In this document: in pieces, positions 26,703 to 35,124 of the stretch
How positions within the stretch are numbered: position 1 is the stretch's first letter
Layout: every line of letters begins with the position of its first letter
DNA from: an uncultured Mycoplasmatota bacterium
GTDB taxonomy: Bacteria; Bacillota_I; Bacilli_A; RF39; UBA660
Direction of reading: 5' to 3'
NCBI GenBank assembly: GCA_900546275.1
Contig: URCH01000001.1
Coordinates: 135,918 to 199,917 of the forward strand
DNA length: 64,000 nt
Translations under genes and position numbers: made by a program
Notes under the pieces: model-generated
Database searches by the model: none
Told to the model about the DNA's origin: nothing
What the model saw: only the letters and a program-made list of their open reading frames with translations

Positions 26703-27146
26703 ATGAGAGTAATATTTTTAAAAGACGTAAAAGGACAAGGAAAAAAGGGAGAAATTAAAACTGTTTCAGATGGATATGGTAAAAATTTCTTAATAAAAAA
26801 TGGATATGCGGTAATGGCAACACCCACAAGTTTAAAAATTCTTAGTGAACAAAATGAAGAAGCACAAAAACAAGAAGAAGAAAATATAAAAGAATGTACA
26901 GAATTAAAACAAAAAATAGAACAATTAAAAATCAAAATACCAGTAAAAACGGGAGCTTCAGATAAGGTATTTGGAAGTGTTAGTACAAAAACAATCCATA
27001 CAGAATTATCAAATAAAGGTATTAAAATAGATAAGAAAAAAATCCATTTAGAAGAACCAATATCATCATTAGGTTTCCATAATATTGAAATAAATTTACA
27101 TAAAAAGGTAACAGCAATTCTTAAAGTTGAATTAACAAGGAAGTGA
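26703..27146 (+). CDS. rplI: 50S ribosomal protein L9
   Basis: Start at the ATG at 26703 (MRVIFLKDVKGQGKKG), with GAGGTG upstream. The 147 residues show the N-terminal L9 signature GQGKKGEIKTVSDGYGKNFL, a long charged helix (about 45-80) and the globular C-terminal domain. It starts 8 bp after the DHH gene. Confidence 0.95.
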   Translation: MRVIFLKDVKGQGKKGEIKTVSDGYGKNFLIKNGYAVMATPTSLKILSEQNEEAQKQEEENIKECTELKQKIEQLKIKIPVKTGASDKVFGSVSTKTIHTELSNKGIKIDKKKIHLEEPISSLGFHNIEINLHKKVTAILKVELTRK

Positions 27147-27151
27147 TTAAT

Positions 27152-28489
27152 GTGCAAGAAAAAAAGATGCCATGTAACTTAGATGCAGAGCAATCTGTAC
27201 TTGGGGCAATGTTTTTATCCAAATATGCATTACAAAAAGCAGTAGAAACACTTAACAAGGATTTGTTTTATTCAGAAGCAAACGGAAAAATCTTTGAAGT
27301 AATGAGTTTATTAGCAGAACAAAATATACCAATAGATGCAACTACCGTAACATCTGAATTAGAAAATAAAAATATTTTGTCACAAGTAGGTGGAGTCGAG
27401 TATATAACTGATATAATTAATACAGTTCCATCAGCTGTAAATATAGATGAATATATAAAAATTGTAGAAGAAAAAGCAATTCGTAGAAGACTAATCGATA
27501 CATCAGCAGAAATCGCAACAGAGGGATATAATTCACAAAATGATATTTCAGAGATACTTGATAATGCCGAAAAAAAGATACTTAATGTAGTAAAATCTAA
27601 AAAAGGGACAGAATTTAAGTCAATTCAAGAAGTTCTATATAAAGCACAAAATGATTTGGAAAAACTAGCTCAAACAAAAGGTGAAATAACTGGCCTAGCA
27701 ACAGGTTTTTATGATTTAGATAAAATTACATCAGGATTTCATGAAAATGAACTAATAATAATAGCTGCTCGTCCAGCAATGGGAAAAACTGCATTTGCCT
27801 TAAATCTTGCAAGTAATATAGCTATTCAATCAGGAAAGACAGTTGCATTATTTAATATGGAAATGGGTGCAGAACAATTAATAAACAGAATGCTTTCATC
27901 AATAGGTCAAATAGAAGGTAAAAAATTTAGAACAGGGCATTTGGAAAATGAAGATTGGAAAAAACTAAATGAAGCTATAAGTAAACTAGCAGAAACCAAA
28001 ATTTTTATAGATGATACTCCAGGTATGACAATTGGAGAAATAAGGGCTAAATGTAGACGTTTAGCTTCTTCAGAAAAAGGTTTAGGTATTGTAATAATAG
28101 ATTACTTACAATTAATTAGTGGTTCTGCAAGATATGCAGGAAATAGACAACAAGAAGTTTCAGAAATTTCTAGATCATTAAAAACTCTTGCCATGGAACT
28201 AAAAATACCAGTAATAGCTTTAGCTCAACTTTCACGTACAGTAGAAGGTAGAGAAGATAAAAGACCATTACTTAGTGATCTAAGAGAATCTGGATCAATA
28301 GAACAAGATGCAGATATAGTTGCTTTCTTATATAGAGATGATTACTATACAAAAGAAACATCAATAGATGAAAATACAAGCAAAAGTGAATTTATAATTG
28401 CAAAACATCGTAATGGACCAACAACCACTGTTGATTTAATATTTAAAAGAAATACTTCTACATTCGTAAATATGTTAAAGGAAGATTAA
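27152..28489 (+). CDS. dnaB: Replicative DNA helicase DnaB
   Basis: Hexameric fork helicase (named DnaC in Bacillus). I place the start at the GTG at 27152 because AAGGAAGTGA lies at a good distance before it; an earlier in-frame GTG at 27143 overlaps that site. The 445 residues have the N-terminal DnaB fold (NLDAEQSVLGAM), Walker A RPAMGKTA near 203, the IIDYLQL Walker B and the DLRESGSIEQDAD H4 motif. Confidence 0.95.
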   Translation: MQEKKMPCNLDAEQSVLGAMFLSKYALQKAVETLNKDLFYSEANGKIFEVMSLLAEQNIPIDATTVTSELENKNILSQVGGVEYITDIINTVPSAVNIDEYIKIVEEKAIRRRLIDTSAEIATEGYNSQNDISEILDNAEKKILNVVKSKKGTEFKSIQEVLYKAQNDLEKLAQTKGEITGLATGFYDLDKITSGFHENELIIIAARPAMGKTAFALNLASNIAIQSGKTVALFNMEMGAEQLINRMLSSIGQIEGKKFRTGHLENEDWKKLNEAISKLAETKIFIDDTPGMTIGEIRAKCRRLASSEKGLGIVIIDYLQLISGSARYAGNRQQEVSEISRSLKTLAMELKIPVIALAQLSRTVEGREDKRPLLSDLRESGSIEQDADIVAFLYRDDYYTKETSIDENTSKSEFIIAKHRNGPTTTVDLIFKRNTSTFVNMLKED

Positions 28490-28490
28490 A

Positions 28491-29240
28491 ATGGAAGTAT
28501 CAGTTTTATCAAGTGGTTCAAAAGGAAATTGTTGTTATATAAAAGATGATTCAACCCAGATATTGATAGATCTAGGTACAACATCATTATATATTGAAAA
28601 AAATTTAAAAGATTTAAATACAACACCAGATAAAATACAAGCAATCTTTTTAACACATACTCATACAGATCATACAAGTGCATTAAAAGTATTTACAAAA
28701 AAATACAATACAAAAGTATATTTGACATTACCAATGTATAAGGAATTAAATCTTAATTTACCAAATTATGAATTTATAGAAGATACAATAAATATTGGTT
28801 CTTTAAAAATAACTCCATTCAAAACTTCACATGATGTAGCCGATTCTAATGGATATGTAATAGAATCTGAAACTAAATCAATTGTTTATGTAACAGATAC
28901 TGGGTATATAAATATTAGAAATTATAAATTATTAAAAAATAGAGATTTATATGTATTTGAAAGTAATCATGATGTGGATTTACTTATGGAAAATCCAAAA
29001 TATCCATATCATATCAAACAAAGAATACTAGGAGACAAAGGACACTTATCAAATAAAGATTCATCTAGATATCTAAAACAATTAGCTGGCGAAAAAACAA
29101 AACATATAGTACTAGCCCATCTTAGTGAAGAAAATAATACACCATCTTTAGCATATGAAACATTGAAAGAACAAAATATTGATAATTGTGAAATAATAAT
29201 AGCGCATCAGAATGAAAAAACGGAGTTAATAGAAGTATGA
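28491..29240 (+). CDS. walJ: WalJ/YycJ metallo-beta-lactamase-fold nuclease
   Basis: A 249-residue MBL-fold hydrolase with VLSSGSKGN at the start, metal motif THTHTDH near residues 55-61, a later His in TSHDVAD and DTGY. WalJ acts in DNA end processing linked to mismatch repair and sits in the walRK region of many Firmicutes; here walRK is absent but rlmH follows, with a 4-bp overlap, as in that neighbourhood. Confidence 0.88.
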   Translation: MEVSVLSSGSKGNCCYIKDDSTQILIDLGTTSLYIEKNLKDLNTTPDKIQAIFLTHTHTDHTSALKVFTKKYNTKVYLTLPMYKELNLNLPNYEFIEDTINIGSLKITPFKTSHDVADSNGYVIESETKSIVYVTDTGYINIRNYKLLKNRDLYVFESNHDVDLLMENPKYPYHIKQRILGDKGHLSNKDSSRYLKQLAGEKTKHIVLAHLSEENNTPSLAYETLKEQNIDNCEIIIAHQNEKTELIEV

Positions 29241-29680
29241 TAAAAATAATATGTGTTGGAAAAATAAAAGAAAAATTTTATGTAGAAGCAATAAATGAAT
29301 ATAAAAAAAGATTAACAAAATATACAAAAATTGAAATAATTGAGGTTCCTGATGAACAAAATAATTCATTAATTAAAGAAAAAGAAAACATATTAAAAGT
29401 TTTAAATTTAAAAGATTACATTGTAACTTTAGAAATAGAAGGTAAAAAAATGACTTCAGAAATGTTTTCACAATTTATAGACAAAACACAAATAATAAAT
29501 CCAAATATTACATTTATAATAGGTGGTTCATCAGGATTACATGACGAAATTAAAAAAATATCAAACTATAAAATATCTTTTTCAGATATGACTTTCCCAC
29601 ATCAATTATTTAGAGTAATATTACTTGAACAAGTATATAGAGCATATAAAATATTAAATAACGAAACTTATCATAAATAA
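29237..29680 (+). CDS. rlmH: 23S rRNA pseudouridine(1915)-N3-methyltransferase RlmH
   Basis: SPOUT-class SAM enzyme that methylates Psi1915 of 23S rRNA. A 147-residue protein with the knot motif FIIGGSSGLHDEIKK near residues 95-109 and the C-terminal FPHQLFRVILLEQVYRAYKI. Overlaps walJ by 4 bp. Confidence 0.95.
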   Translation: MIKIICVGKIKEKFYVEAINEYKKRLTKYTKIEIIEVPDEQNNSLIKEKENILKVLNLKDYIVTLEIEGKKMTSEMFSQFIDKTQIINPNITFIIGGSSGLHDEIKKISNYKISFSDMTFPHQLFRVILLEQVYRAYKILNNETYHK

Positions 29681-29730
29681 TGAATAAAAAAATTATAATC
29701 GTCCACTATTAAATAGAAAGGATGATTTTT

Positions 29731-30252
29731 TTGAAACCATTTATTACATTTATATTAATAATATTATCGTTTTATATAATAGGAAATATTTTTGAAGAAA
29801 AAGTAAAAATACCAGAAGAATCAATTAGATTAAGAGTGGTAGCCAATAGCAATGCCGAATATGACCAGACAATAAAAAAAGAAGTAGCTAAGTCACTTCA
29901 AAAAGAAATTAACACATTAATTACCACTAAAGATAATGTTCAAACAACAAAACTAAAACTAAAAGATAATATGAATACATTAGAAAATAACATAAATGAA
30001 ATATTCAATAAAAACAATTATCATAAAAACTATAATATTAATTTAGGACTAAATTACTTTCCACAAAAAGATTTCAAAGGAATCATTTACAAAGAAGGTT
30101 ATTATGAATCACTTCTTGTTACTATAGGAGAAGGAAAAGGAAATAATTGGTGGTGTGTCTTATTTCCTCCACTATGCGTTTTGGAGGCAGAAGAAAGTAA
30201 TACTGTAGAATATAAATCATTAATAAAAGAAATAATAGATAAATATTTATAA
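29731..30252 (+). CDS. spoIIR: Stage II sporulation protein R
   Basis: Secreted by the forespore to trigger SpoIIGA cleavage of pro-sigma-E. Core motifs are IRLRVVANSN near residue 35 and TIGEGKGNNWWCVLFPPLC near 132-150, diagnostic for SpoIIR. One N-terminal hydrophobic segment serves as signal or anchor. I favour the TTG at 29731, which has AAAGGATGA at proper distance; an ATG at 29722 lies directly against that site. In Bacillus the gene is sigma-F controlled and early transcription near the origin matters for it. Confidence 0.9.
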   Translation: MKPFITFILIILSFYIIGNIFEEKVKIPEESIRLRVVANSNAEYDQTIKKEVAKSLQKEINTLITTKDNVQTTKLKLKDNMNTLENNINEIFNKNNYHKNYNINLGLNYFPQKDFKGIIYKEGYYESLLVTIGEGKGNNWWCVLFPPLCVLEAEESNTVEYKSLIKEIIDKYL

Positions 30253-30260
30253 TAAGTATA

Positions 30261-30298
30261 AAAGTTTCCTATATAAATATAATTTTATAGGAGGCTTT
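30261..30298 (+). promoter_or_regulatory. Hairpin sequestering the mntP ribosome-binding site
   Basis: AAAGTTTCCTATA (30261-30273) pairs through 13 positions (two G-U) with TATAGGAGGCTTT (30286-30298) around a 12-base loop. The 3' arm contains the AGGAGG site of the next gene, 9 bases before its ATG. It may also end the spoIIR transcript. Confidence 0.7.
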
Positions 30299-30302
30299 TA
30301 TT

Positions 30303-30842
30303 ATGGAAATAATATTATTAGTAATAATTGCAGTAACATTAAGTATGGATGCATTTTCACTTTCTCTTGCTTATGGAACAATAGGATTAGATAAAAAAAA
30401 TATAATTTTACTATCTTGTATAGTTGGAATATATCATTTTATAATGCCACAAATAGGAAATTTATTTGGAATTTTAATATTAAAAATAATTAAAATTGAG
30501 ACAAATATAATTGTTGCCCTTATATTCACGATAATAGGAATACAAATGATAGTAGAGTTATTTAAAGAAGAAAAAGAAACATTTCCATTAAAAATATCAC
30601 AAATGATACTATTTGGATTTGCAGTTAGTATAGATAGTTTTTCAGTTGGTATAGGTTTAAATGCAATAACAAATAAAAATATATTAGCATCAAGTATATT
30701 TTCTATAATAAGTTTTTTATTTACATATGTAGGGTTAAAAACAGGAAAATACATTAATGAAAAAATAGGAAAAATATCTACATTAATAGGTGGAATAATT
30801 ATAATTATCTTTGCGTTACTATATTTATTTAAAATAATATAG
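30303..30842 (+). CDS. mntP: MntP/YtaF-family manganese efflux protein
   Basis: A 179-residue, six-helix membrane protein with the paired family motifs SMDAFSLSLAYG near residue 14 and SIDSFSVGIGL near 103, whose Asp residues are thought to bind the metal. MntP exports Mn(II); the related YtaF is sporulation-associated and the two cannot be separated with certainty here, though the length favours MntP. Its ribosome-binding site is in a hairpin (30261-30298), so translation may be regulated. Confidence 0.8.
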   Translation: MEIILLVIIAVTLSMDAFSLSLAYGTIGLDKKNIILLSCIVGIYHFIMPQIGNLFGILILKIIKIETNIIVALIFTIIGIQMIVELFKEEKETFPLKISQMILFGFAVSIDSFSVGIGLNAITNKNILASSIFSIISFLFTYVGLKTGKYINEKIGKISTLIGGIIIIIFALLYLFKII

Positions 30843-30996
30843 TTTTTATTTACACTAAAAAAACATAAATTACTTGATAAATATATTAAAACAAATTATA
30901 ATTATAATGGTGGTAAATACTATTTTTAAATTAATTAATAAGGCAATAAACACCATAGTAAGAAAAAAACATATTAATATAGTAGTGGAGGATATT

Positions 30997-32250
30997 ATGA
31001 AACAAATAATAATAGAAGGTCAACATAGATTAAAAGGTACAATAAGAATATGTGGTGCAAAAAACAGTGCCGTAGCGCTTCTTCCAGCTGCCATTTTGTC
31101 TGATGAAGAAGTAAAAATAGATAATGTTCCAAGTATTTCAGACATAGACGCATTAAGTGAAATATTAGAATATTTAGGTGCAAAAGTAACACGTCAAGAT
31201 GAATTAGTTACAATTGATTCATCAACTATAGTAAATAAAGAAATACCAGAAGAAAAAGCAAAAAAATTAAGAGCTTCTTATTATTTTATGGGTGCTTTAT
31301 TAGGAAAATATAAAAAAGTAGAAATATATTTTCCTGGAGGTTGTTCTATAGGGGCAAGACCCATTAATTTACATTTAAAAGGATTTGAAGCTTTAGGAGC
31401 AAAAATTACTGAAACAAAAAACAAATTTACTATAGAAGCAAAAGAATTAATAGGAAATAGGATTTATTTAGATATAGCATCAGTAGGTGCAACTATAAAT
31501 ATTATGTTTGCAGCAGTAAAAGCAAAAGGTGTAACAACAATAGAAAATGCAGCTAAGGAACCAGAAATAGTAAATATTGCTACATTTTTAAATAATATGG
31601 GAGCTAAAATAATTGGTGCTGGTACTAGTACAATAACTATAACAGGTGTAGAAAAACTGGGAAAAGCATTCACAGAAGTAATACCAGATAGAATAGAAGC
31701 GGGAACCTATATAATAGCGGGTGCTTTGATTGGGGATAACTTAAAAATTGATAATGTAATACCAAGCCATATAGAATCATTAACTTCTAAATTACAGGAA
31801 ATGAATGTAAAACTAGAAATTAATTCAGATTCAGTAGTGGTATCATCAACACCAAATTTATGTGCTTCATCAATTAAAACACTAGGTTACCCAGGCTTTC
31901 CAACAGATTTACAACAACCAATAACTGCATTGTTTACACAAGCTAGTGGTACATCTGTAGTAGAAGAAACAATATACGAAAATAGATTTTTAAATGTAGA
32001 ATATTTAAATAATATGGGAGCAGATATAAAAATAAATTGTAATAAATTAAAAATTAATGGTCCAACAAAATTAATTGGAAAAGAAGTACTAGCAACAGAC
32101 TTAAGAGCAGGCGCATGTTTAATATTAGCAGGTTTAATAGCTGAGGGGACAACTGTAGTTAAAGAAGTTGAACATATATTAAGAGGATATGATAATATAG
32201 TTGGAAAATTAAACAATGTAGGTGCAAAATTAAGAATAGAAGAGTATTAA
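30997..32250 (+). CDS. murA: UDP-N-acetylglucosamine 1-carboxyvinyltransferase
   Basis: First committed step of peptidoglycan synthesis: transfers enolpyruvate from PEP to UDP-GlcNAc. Start at the ATG at 30997 (MKQIIIEGQHRLKG), preceded by GGAGGAT; an upstream in-frame extension of 41 residues has no homology. The 417 residues include GAKNSAVALLPA and the catalytic Cys116 in PGGCSIGARP, the fosfomycin target. Confidence 0.95.
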   Translation: MKQIIIEGQHRLKGTIRICGAKNSAVALLPAAILSDEEVKIDNVPSISDIDALSEILEYLGAKVTRQDELVTIDSSTIVNKEIPEEKAKKLRASYYFMGALLGKYKKVEIYFPGGCSIGARPINLHLKGFEALGAKITETKNKFTIEAKELIGNRIYLDIASVGATINIMFAAVKAKGVTTIENAAKEPEIVNIATFLNNMGAKIIGAGTSTITITGVEKLGKAFTEVIPDRIEAGTYIIAGALIGDNLKIDNVIPSHIESLTSKLQEMNVKLEINSDSVVVSSTPNLCASSIKTLGYPGFPTDLQQPITALFTQASGTSVVEETIYENRFLNVEYLNNMGADIKINCNKLKINGPTKLIGKEVLATDLRAGACLILAGLIAEGTTVVKEVEHILRGYDNIVGKLNNVGAKLRIEEY

Positions 32251-32263
32251 ATAAAATATAATT

Positions 32264-32288
32264 AAAGTAGATTTATCTACTTTTTTTT
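32264..32288 (+). terminator. murA terminator
   Basis: AAAGTAGAT, TT loop, ATCTACTTT and further T. Confidence 0.85.
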
Positions 32289-32298
32289 GAGGTGAAAA

Positions 32299-32817
32299 AT
32301 GAAAAAATGTTTCTTCTTATTATCAATTATTTTAATAGTAATATTAATATATTCAGGTACAAAGGTAACAAAAAAATCATACCTTGTATTAGGAATTGAT
32401 TCAAACTTAGATTATATAAATGATAAAAAAAGTAATTTAGAAAAGAACAACAAATTACTTAACTTTAATACAAAGTATGTAAATAAAAACTATAGGATAA
32501 CAGATATAATAAATGATATAAAATTTAAAAAGGAAATAGATAATAAAACGATTTTAAATTATATTATAAAAGCAGATTATATAACAGTTAATGTAGGATA
32601 TAATGATTTAAAATCAATAATTAATGAATCAGAAATTTATTTATATGATGATATTGATAGCATAATAATAGATTTAGATGAACTGTTTAAATTATTAAGA
32701 ATGTATAGTAAGGAAAAAATAGAATTTATGAAAATAGAAACAAATTCAAACATAGATGATTATGTAAACTCTAGGGTAGAAAAATTATGCAATAAATACA
32801 ATATTATATATATATAA
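32299..32817 (+). CDS. Exported protein of unknown function, possibly SGNH-hydrolase-like
   Basis: A 172-residue protein with an N-terminal signal or anchor segment (residues 4-19) and a Lys/Asp/Asn-rich body. YLVLGIDSN after the anchor and YITVNVGYNDL near residue 94 loosely recall the nucleophile and GxND blocks of SGNH/GDSL esterases, but the GDS serine motif and the DxxH block are not seen. I do not recognise it. The start has GAGGTG and is 11 bases after the murA terminator. Confidence 0.6.
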   Translation: MKKCFFLLSIILIVILIYSGTKVTKKSYLVLGIDSNLDYINDKKSNLEKNNKLLNFNTKYVNKNYRITDIINDIKFKKEIDNKTILNYIIKADYITVNVGYNDLKSIINESEIYLYDDIDSIIIDLDELFKLLRMYSKEKIEFMKIETNSNIDDYVNSRVEKLCNKYNIIYI

Positions 32818-32837
32818 ATAACAAAAGGAGGTATAAG

Positions 32838-33482
32838 ATGGAAAATAAATTATATTCAAAAATCTATTTATGGTTATTTTTAGGATTGTTAGTATCATTT
32901 TTGACAGGTTATTTTGTATCAACAAATGCAAATATGCTATTTAATTTAATAAAACCTGGATATGTTATTGGTATACTTGTTATAGAAGTGTTTATTGCTA
33001 TTTTCTTATCTGCTAGAATAACAAAGATGCAACCAATGACAGCTAAAATACTTTACTTTGTTTATTCATTTACAACAGGATTATCTTTATCATTTGTATT
33101 TGTGGTATATGAAATAACATCAATTATATATGTATTTGCAGTAACATCATTGTTATTTGGAATATTTGCATTTATTGGAAAGGTAACAAAATTAGATTTG
33201 TCAAAAGTAAGTACAGTTTTATTAATGGGTTTAATAGCGCTTGTACTAGTAACCTTAATTAATTTGTTCATAGGTTCAGAAACAATAGATTTAATATTAT
33301 GTTATGCAGGTATCATAATTTTCTTAGGTTATATTGCATATGACATGCAAAAAGTAAAATACTTACAAAATGTAATTCCTGATCAAGAAAATCTATCAAT
33401 CTTTTGTGCTTTTCAATTATATTTAGATTTTATAAACCTATTTTATAGATTAATTTCACTATTTGGAAAATCAAAAGATTAA
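32838..33482 (+). CDS. Bax inhibitor-1 (YccA/YbhL) family membrane protein
   Basis: A 214-residue, seven-helix protein with the family pattern: YSKIYLWLFLGLLVSFLTGY, the YFVYSFTTGLSLSFV helix, YAGIIIFLGYIAYDMQKVK near the C-terminus, and a final helix with ALFLDF-like AFQLYLDFINLF. The conserved Asp pair in the last helices is kept. Family members are pH-sensitive cation leak channels or protease regulators. AAAGGAGG precedes the ATG. Confidence 0.88.
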   Translation: MENKLYSKIYLWLFLGLLVSFLTGYFVSTNANMLFNLIKPGYVIGILVIEVFIAIFLSARITKMQPMTAKILYFVYSFTTGLSLSFVFVVYEITSIIYVFAVTSLLFGIFAFIGKVTKLDLSKVSTVLLMGLIALVLVTLINLFIGSETIDLILCYAGIIIFLGYIAYDMQKVKYLQNVIPDQENLSIFCAFQLYLDFINLFYRLISLFGKSKD

Positions 33483-33489
33483 AAAATAG

Positions 33490-33518
33490 TTGCTTTTTAA
33501 TAAATTTATTGTTATACT
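33490..33518 (+). promoter_or_regulatory. rpmE promoter
   Basis: TTGCTT (33490-33495), 17-bp spacer, TATACT (33513-33518). A short hairpin ATGACA/TGTCAT (33535-33553) lies in the leader. Confidence 0.65.
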
Positions 33519-33570
33519 ATTTTAGTAAATTTCTATGACATATTGGTTGTCATGGCGGAAGGAGATATAT

Positions 33571-33777
33571 ATGAAAAAAGGAATACATCCTGAATATGTA
33601 GATACTAAAGTTACATGTGCATGTGGTAATACTTTTACAGTAAAATCAAATAAAAAAGAACTACACCTAGAAGTATGTAATAAATGTCATCCATTCTTTA
33701 ACGGTGGACAAGGTACTACTACTAAGAAAACAGGAGCAGTAGAAAAATTTAATCGTAAATTTGGAAGAACAGCTTAA
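33571..33777 (+). CDS. rpmE: 50S ribosomal protein L31, zinc-binding form
   Basis: Start at the ATG at 33571 (MKKGIHPEYVDT) with AAGGAG upstream. The 68 residues include all four zinc Cys (TCACGN and VCNKCHPFFNG) and the end GAVEKFNRKFG, so this is the zinc-bound L31 paralogue. It has its own promoter and terminator. Confidence 0.95.
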   Translation: MKKGIHPEYVDTKVTCACGNTFTVKSNKKELHLEVCNKCHPFFNGGQGTTTKKTGAVEKFNRKFGRTA

Positions 33778-33788
33778 GCTGTTTTTTT
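33768..33788 (+). terminator. rpmE terminator
   Basis: Perfect palindrome AACAGCTTAAGCTGTT followed by T; the left arm includes the last rpmE codons. Confidence 0.85.
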
Positions 33789-33791
33789 ATT

Positions 33792-33820
33792 ATAAAAAAA
33801 GCTGTTTTATTTAACAGCTT
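33792..33820 (-). terminator. Terminator of the minus-strand racemase/ATP-grasp pair
   Basis: On the minus strand AAGCTGTT, short loop, AACAGC and a T7 run. It shares its stem sequence with the facing rpmE terminator. Confidence 0.8.
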
Positions 33821-35042
33821 ACCATTTATTATTTTTATATTTTTTTATATAATTAAATTTTCTCACAAATAACCAAATTTTTCTTTTAAAAGAATTATCA
33901 TATTTACAATTTAATGGATCAATAACTTTTGATGTTTTTAATATTTGATTTATTTCATTTTTTAAAGTTTTATTGTCAATATATTTTTTTATTACTGCTT
34001 TAGGCACAAAGGATAAAACACATTTTTTATTGATATGAATATATTTTTTTTGCTTTTTATAAATTAAATCATCTACCATATATTTTACTAAATTATAACC
34101 ACAGGCTGTTAAATAATAACTACTTCTTGCTTGTCTTGGATTTATTTCAAATACCTTATATTTCCCATCTCTTGCATCATATTTCATATCAAACTCGGCA
34201 AAGCCTTCATACTTGTTTTCTTCTAGGAATTTTTTCATCTTTTCAACTTGTTCTTCAATACCATTGAATTCGGAAAAACCATTTACAAGTACAGTACAAT
34301 TTCCAATTCCAGTTTTTGTATGTTCTTGCAATCCTATTTGGGCAAAAGTTGATAATTCAACTTGATGTTTTTTATTACAAAAGAAGATAGCATCAAATAA
34401 CTTTGTATCATCGCCTGGTATAAATTCCTGAATAATTAGGTTATCATCATAACCAGAAACTTCTATATCACTGATAACTTTAAATAATTGGTTTTTGTTT
34501 GTAATTTTATAAACCTTTGCCTGCCCATCAAAATGATGTTTATAATAACTTACTCCATTTCCAGGTTTAATAATTAAAGGATATTTAAATTTTTCTAATT
34601 GTTTATTTGAAATGTTTTGTTTACTATTACATTTGTATACATAGGTTTCTGGAAAATCTAATTCAGAATCTTTAAAACTAGTATAAAAATTATCTTTAAT
34701 CAATAGATTATTTAATAATTCAATATTAATAGAGTAGAAACAATAATATTTTTTTAATATATCTTTATTTTCAACTATTAGTCTTACATAAAAATCATTA
34801 CTAGGAATTAAAACTAGTTTTGTTGAGTTGTGTTCTTTCCCAAATTTAACCAATGTATCGACAAAAGTTTCTGTATCCCATAAATTTGGTTCATAGCAAA
34901 TATTAAGTATTTTACTTGTTCCAGTAAAATGCATATATTCTTTAGCTATTAAAAATGGTTTTATTTTATATTGTTCATAACAGCATCTTGCCATATAATA
35001 AGCATTTATATCAGAACCTAGAATTACAACATTAAATTTCAT
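33819..35042 (-). CDS. ATP-grasp carboxylate-amine ligase, D-aspartate-ligase-like
   Basis: ATP-grasp enzyme of 407 residues. An N-terminal Rossmann part starts VVILGSDINAYYMARCCYEQY, then the ATP-binding Lys in YPLIIKPGNG near residue 155, LIIQEFIPGDD near 203, and the Mg site FEINPRQARS near 309. The N-terminal pattern resembles D-aspartate ligases that add D-Asp to the peptidoglycan Lys in Enterococcus. The partner upstream is a racemase, so a D-amino acid substrate is plausible. No glutamine or peptide signature fixes the acceptor. C-terminal 60 residues are Lys/Asn-rich. Confidence 0.65.
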   Translation of the reverse strand: MKFNVVILGSDINAYYMARCCYEQYKIKPFLIAKEYMHFTGTSKILNICYEPNLWDTETFVDTLVKFGKEHNSTKLVLIPSNDFYVRLIVENKDILKKYYCFYSINIELLNNLLIKDNFYTSFKDSELDFPETYVYKCNSKQNISNKQLEKFKYPLIIKPGNGVSYYKHHFDGQAKVYKITNKNQLFKVISDIEVSGYDDNLIIQEFIPGDDTKLFDAIFFCNKKHQVELSTFAQIGLQEHTKTGIGNCTVLVNGFSEFNGIEEQVEKMKKFLEENKYEGFAEFDMKYDARDGKYKVFEINPRQARSSYYLTACGYNLVKYMVDDLIYKKQKKYIHINKKCVLSFVPKAVIKKYIDNKTLKNEINQILKTSKVIDPLNCKYDNSFKRKIWLFVRKFNYIKKYKNNKW

Positions 35043-35124
35043 ATTATCACCTTATATAATTATATCAGTTTTACTTAATTGTGTAAATTGTATAAGAAAA
35101 AATTGAAGTAAAAATTCTCCAATT

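Noticed and set aside
26687..27157. A 156-codon antisense frame opposite rplI
   Set aside because: It is the complement of a clearly conserved ribosomal protein gene and has no start signal of its own.
33535..33570. The short ATGACA/TGTCAT hairpin in the rpmE leader as a ribosomal protein leader motif
   Set aside because: Only six pairs, and I cannot match it to a known L31 leader without a covariance search.
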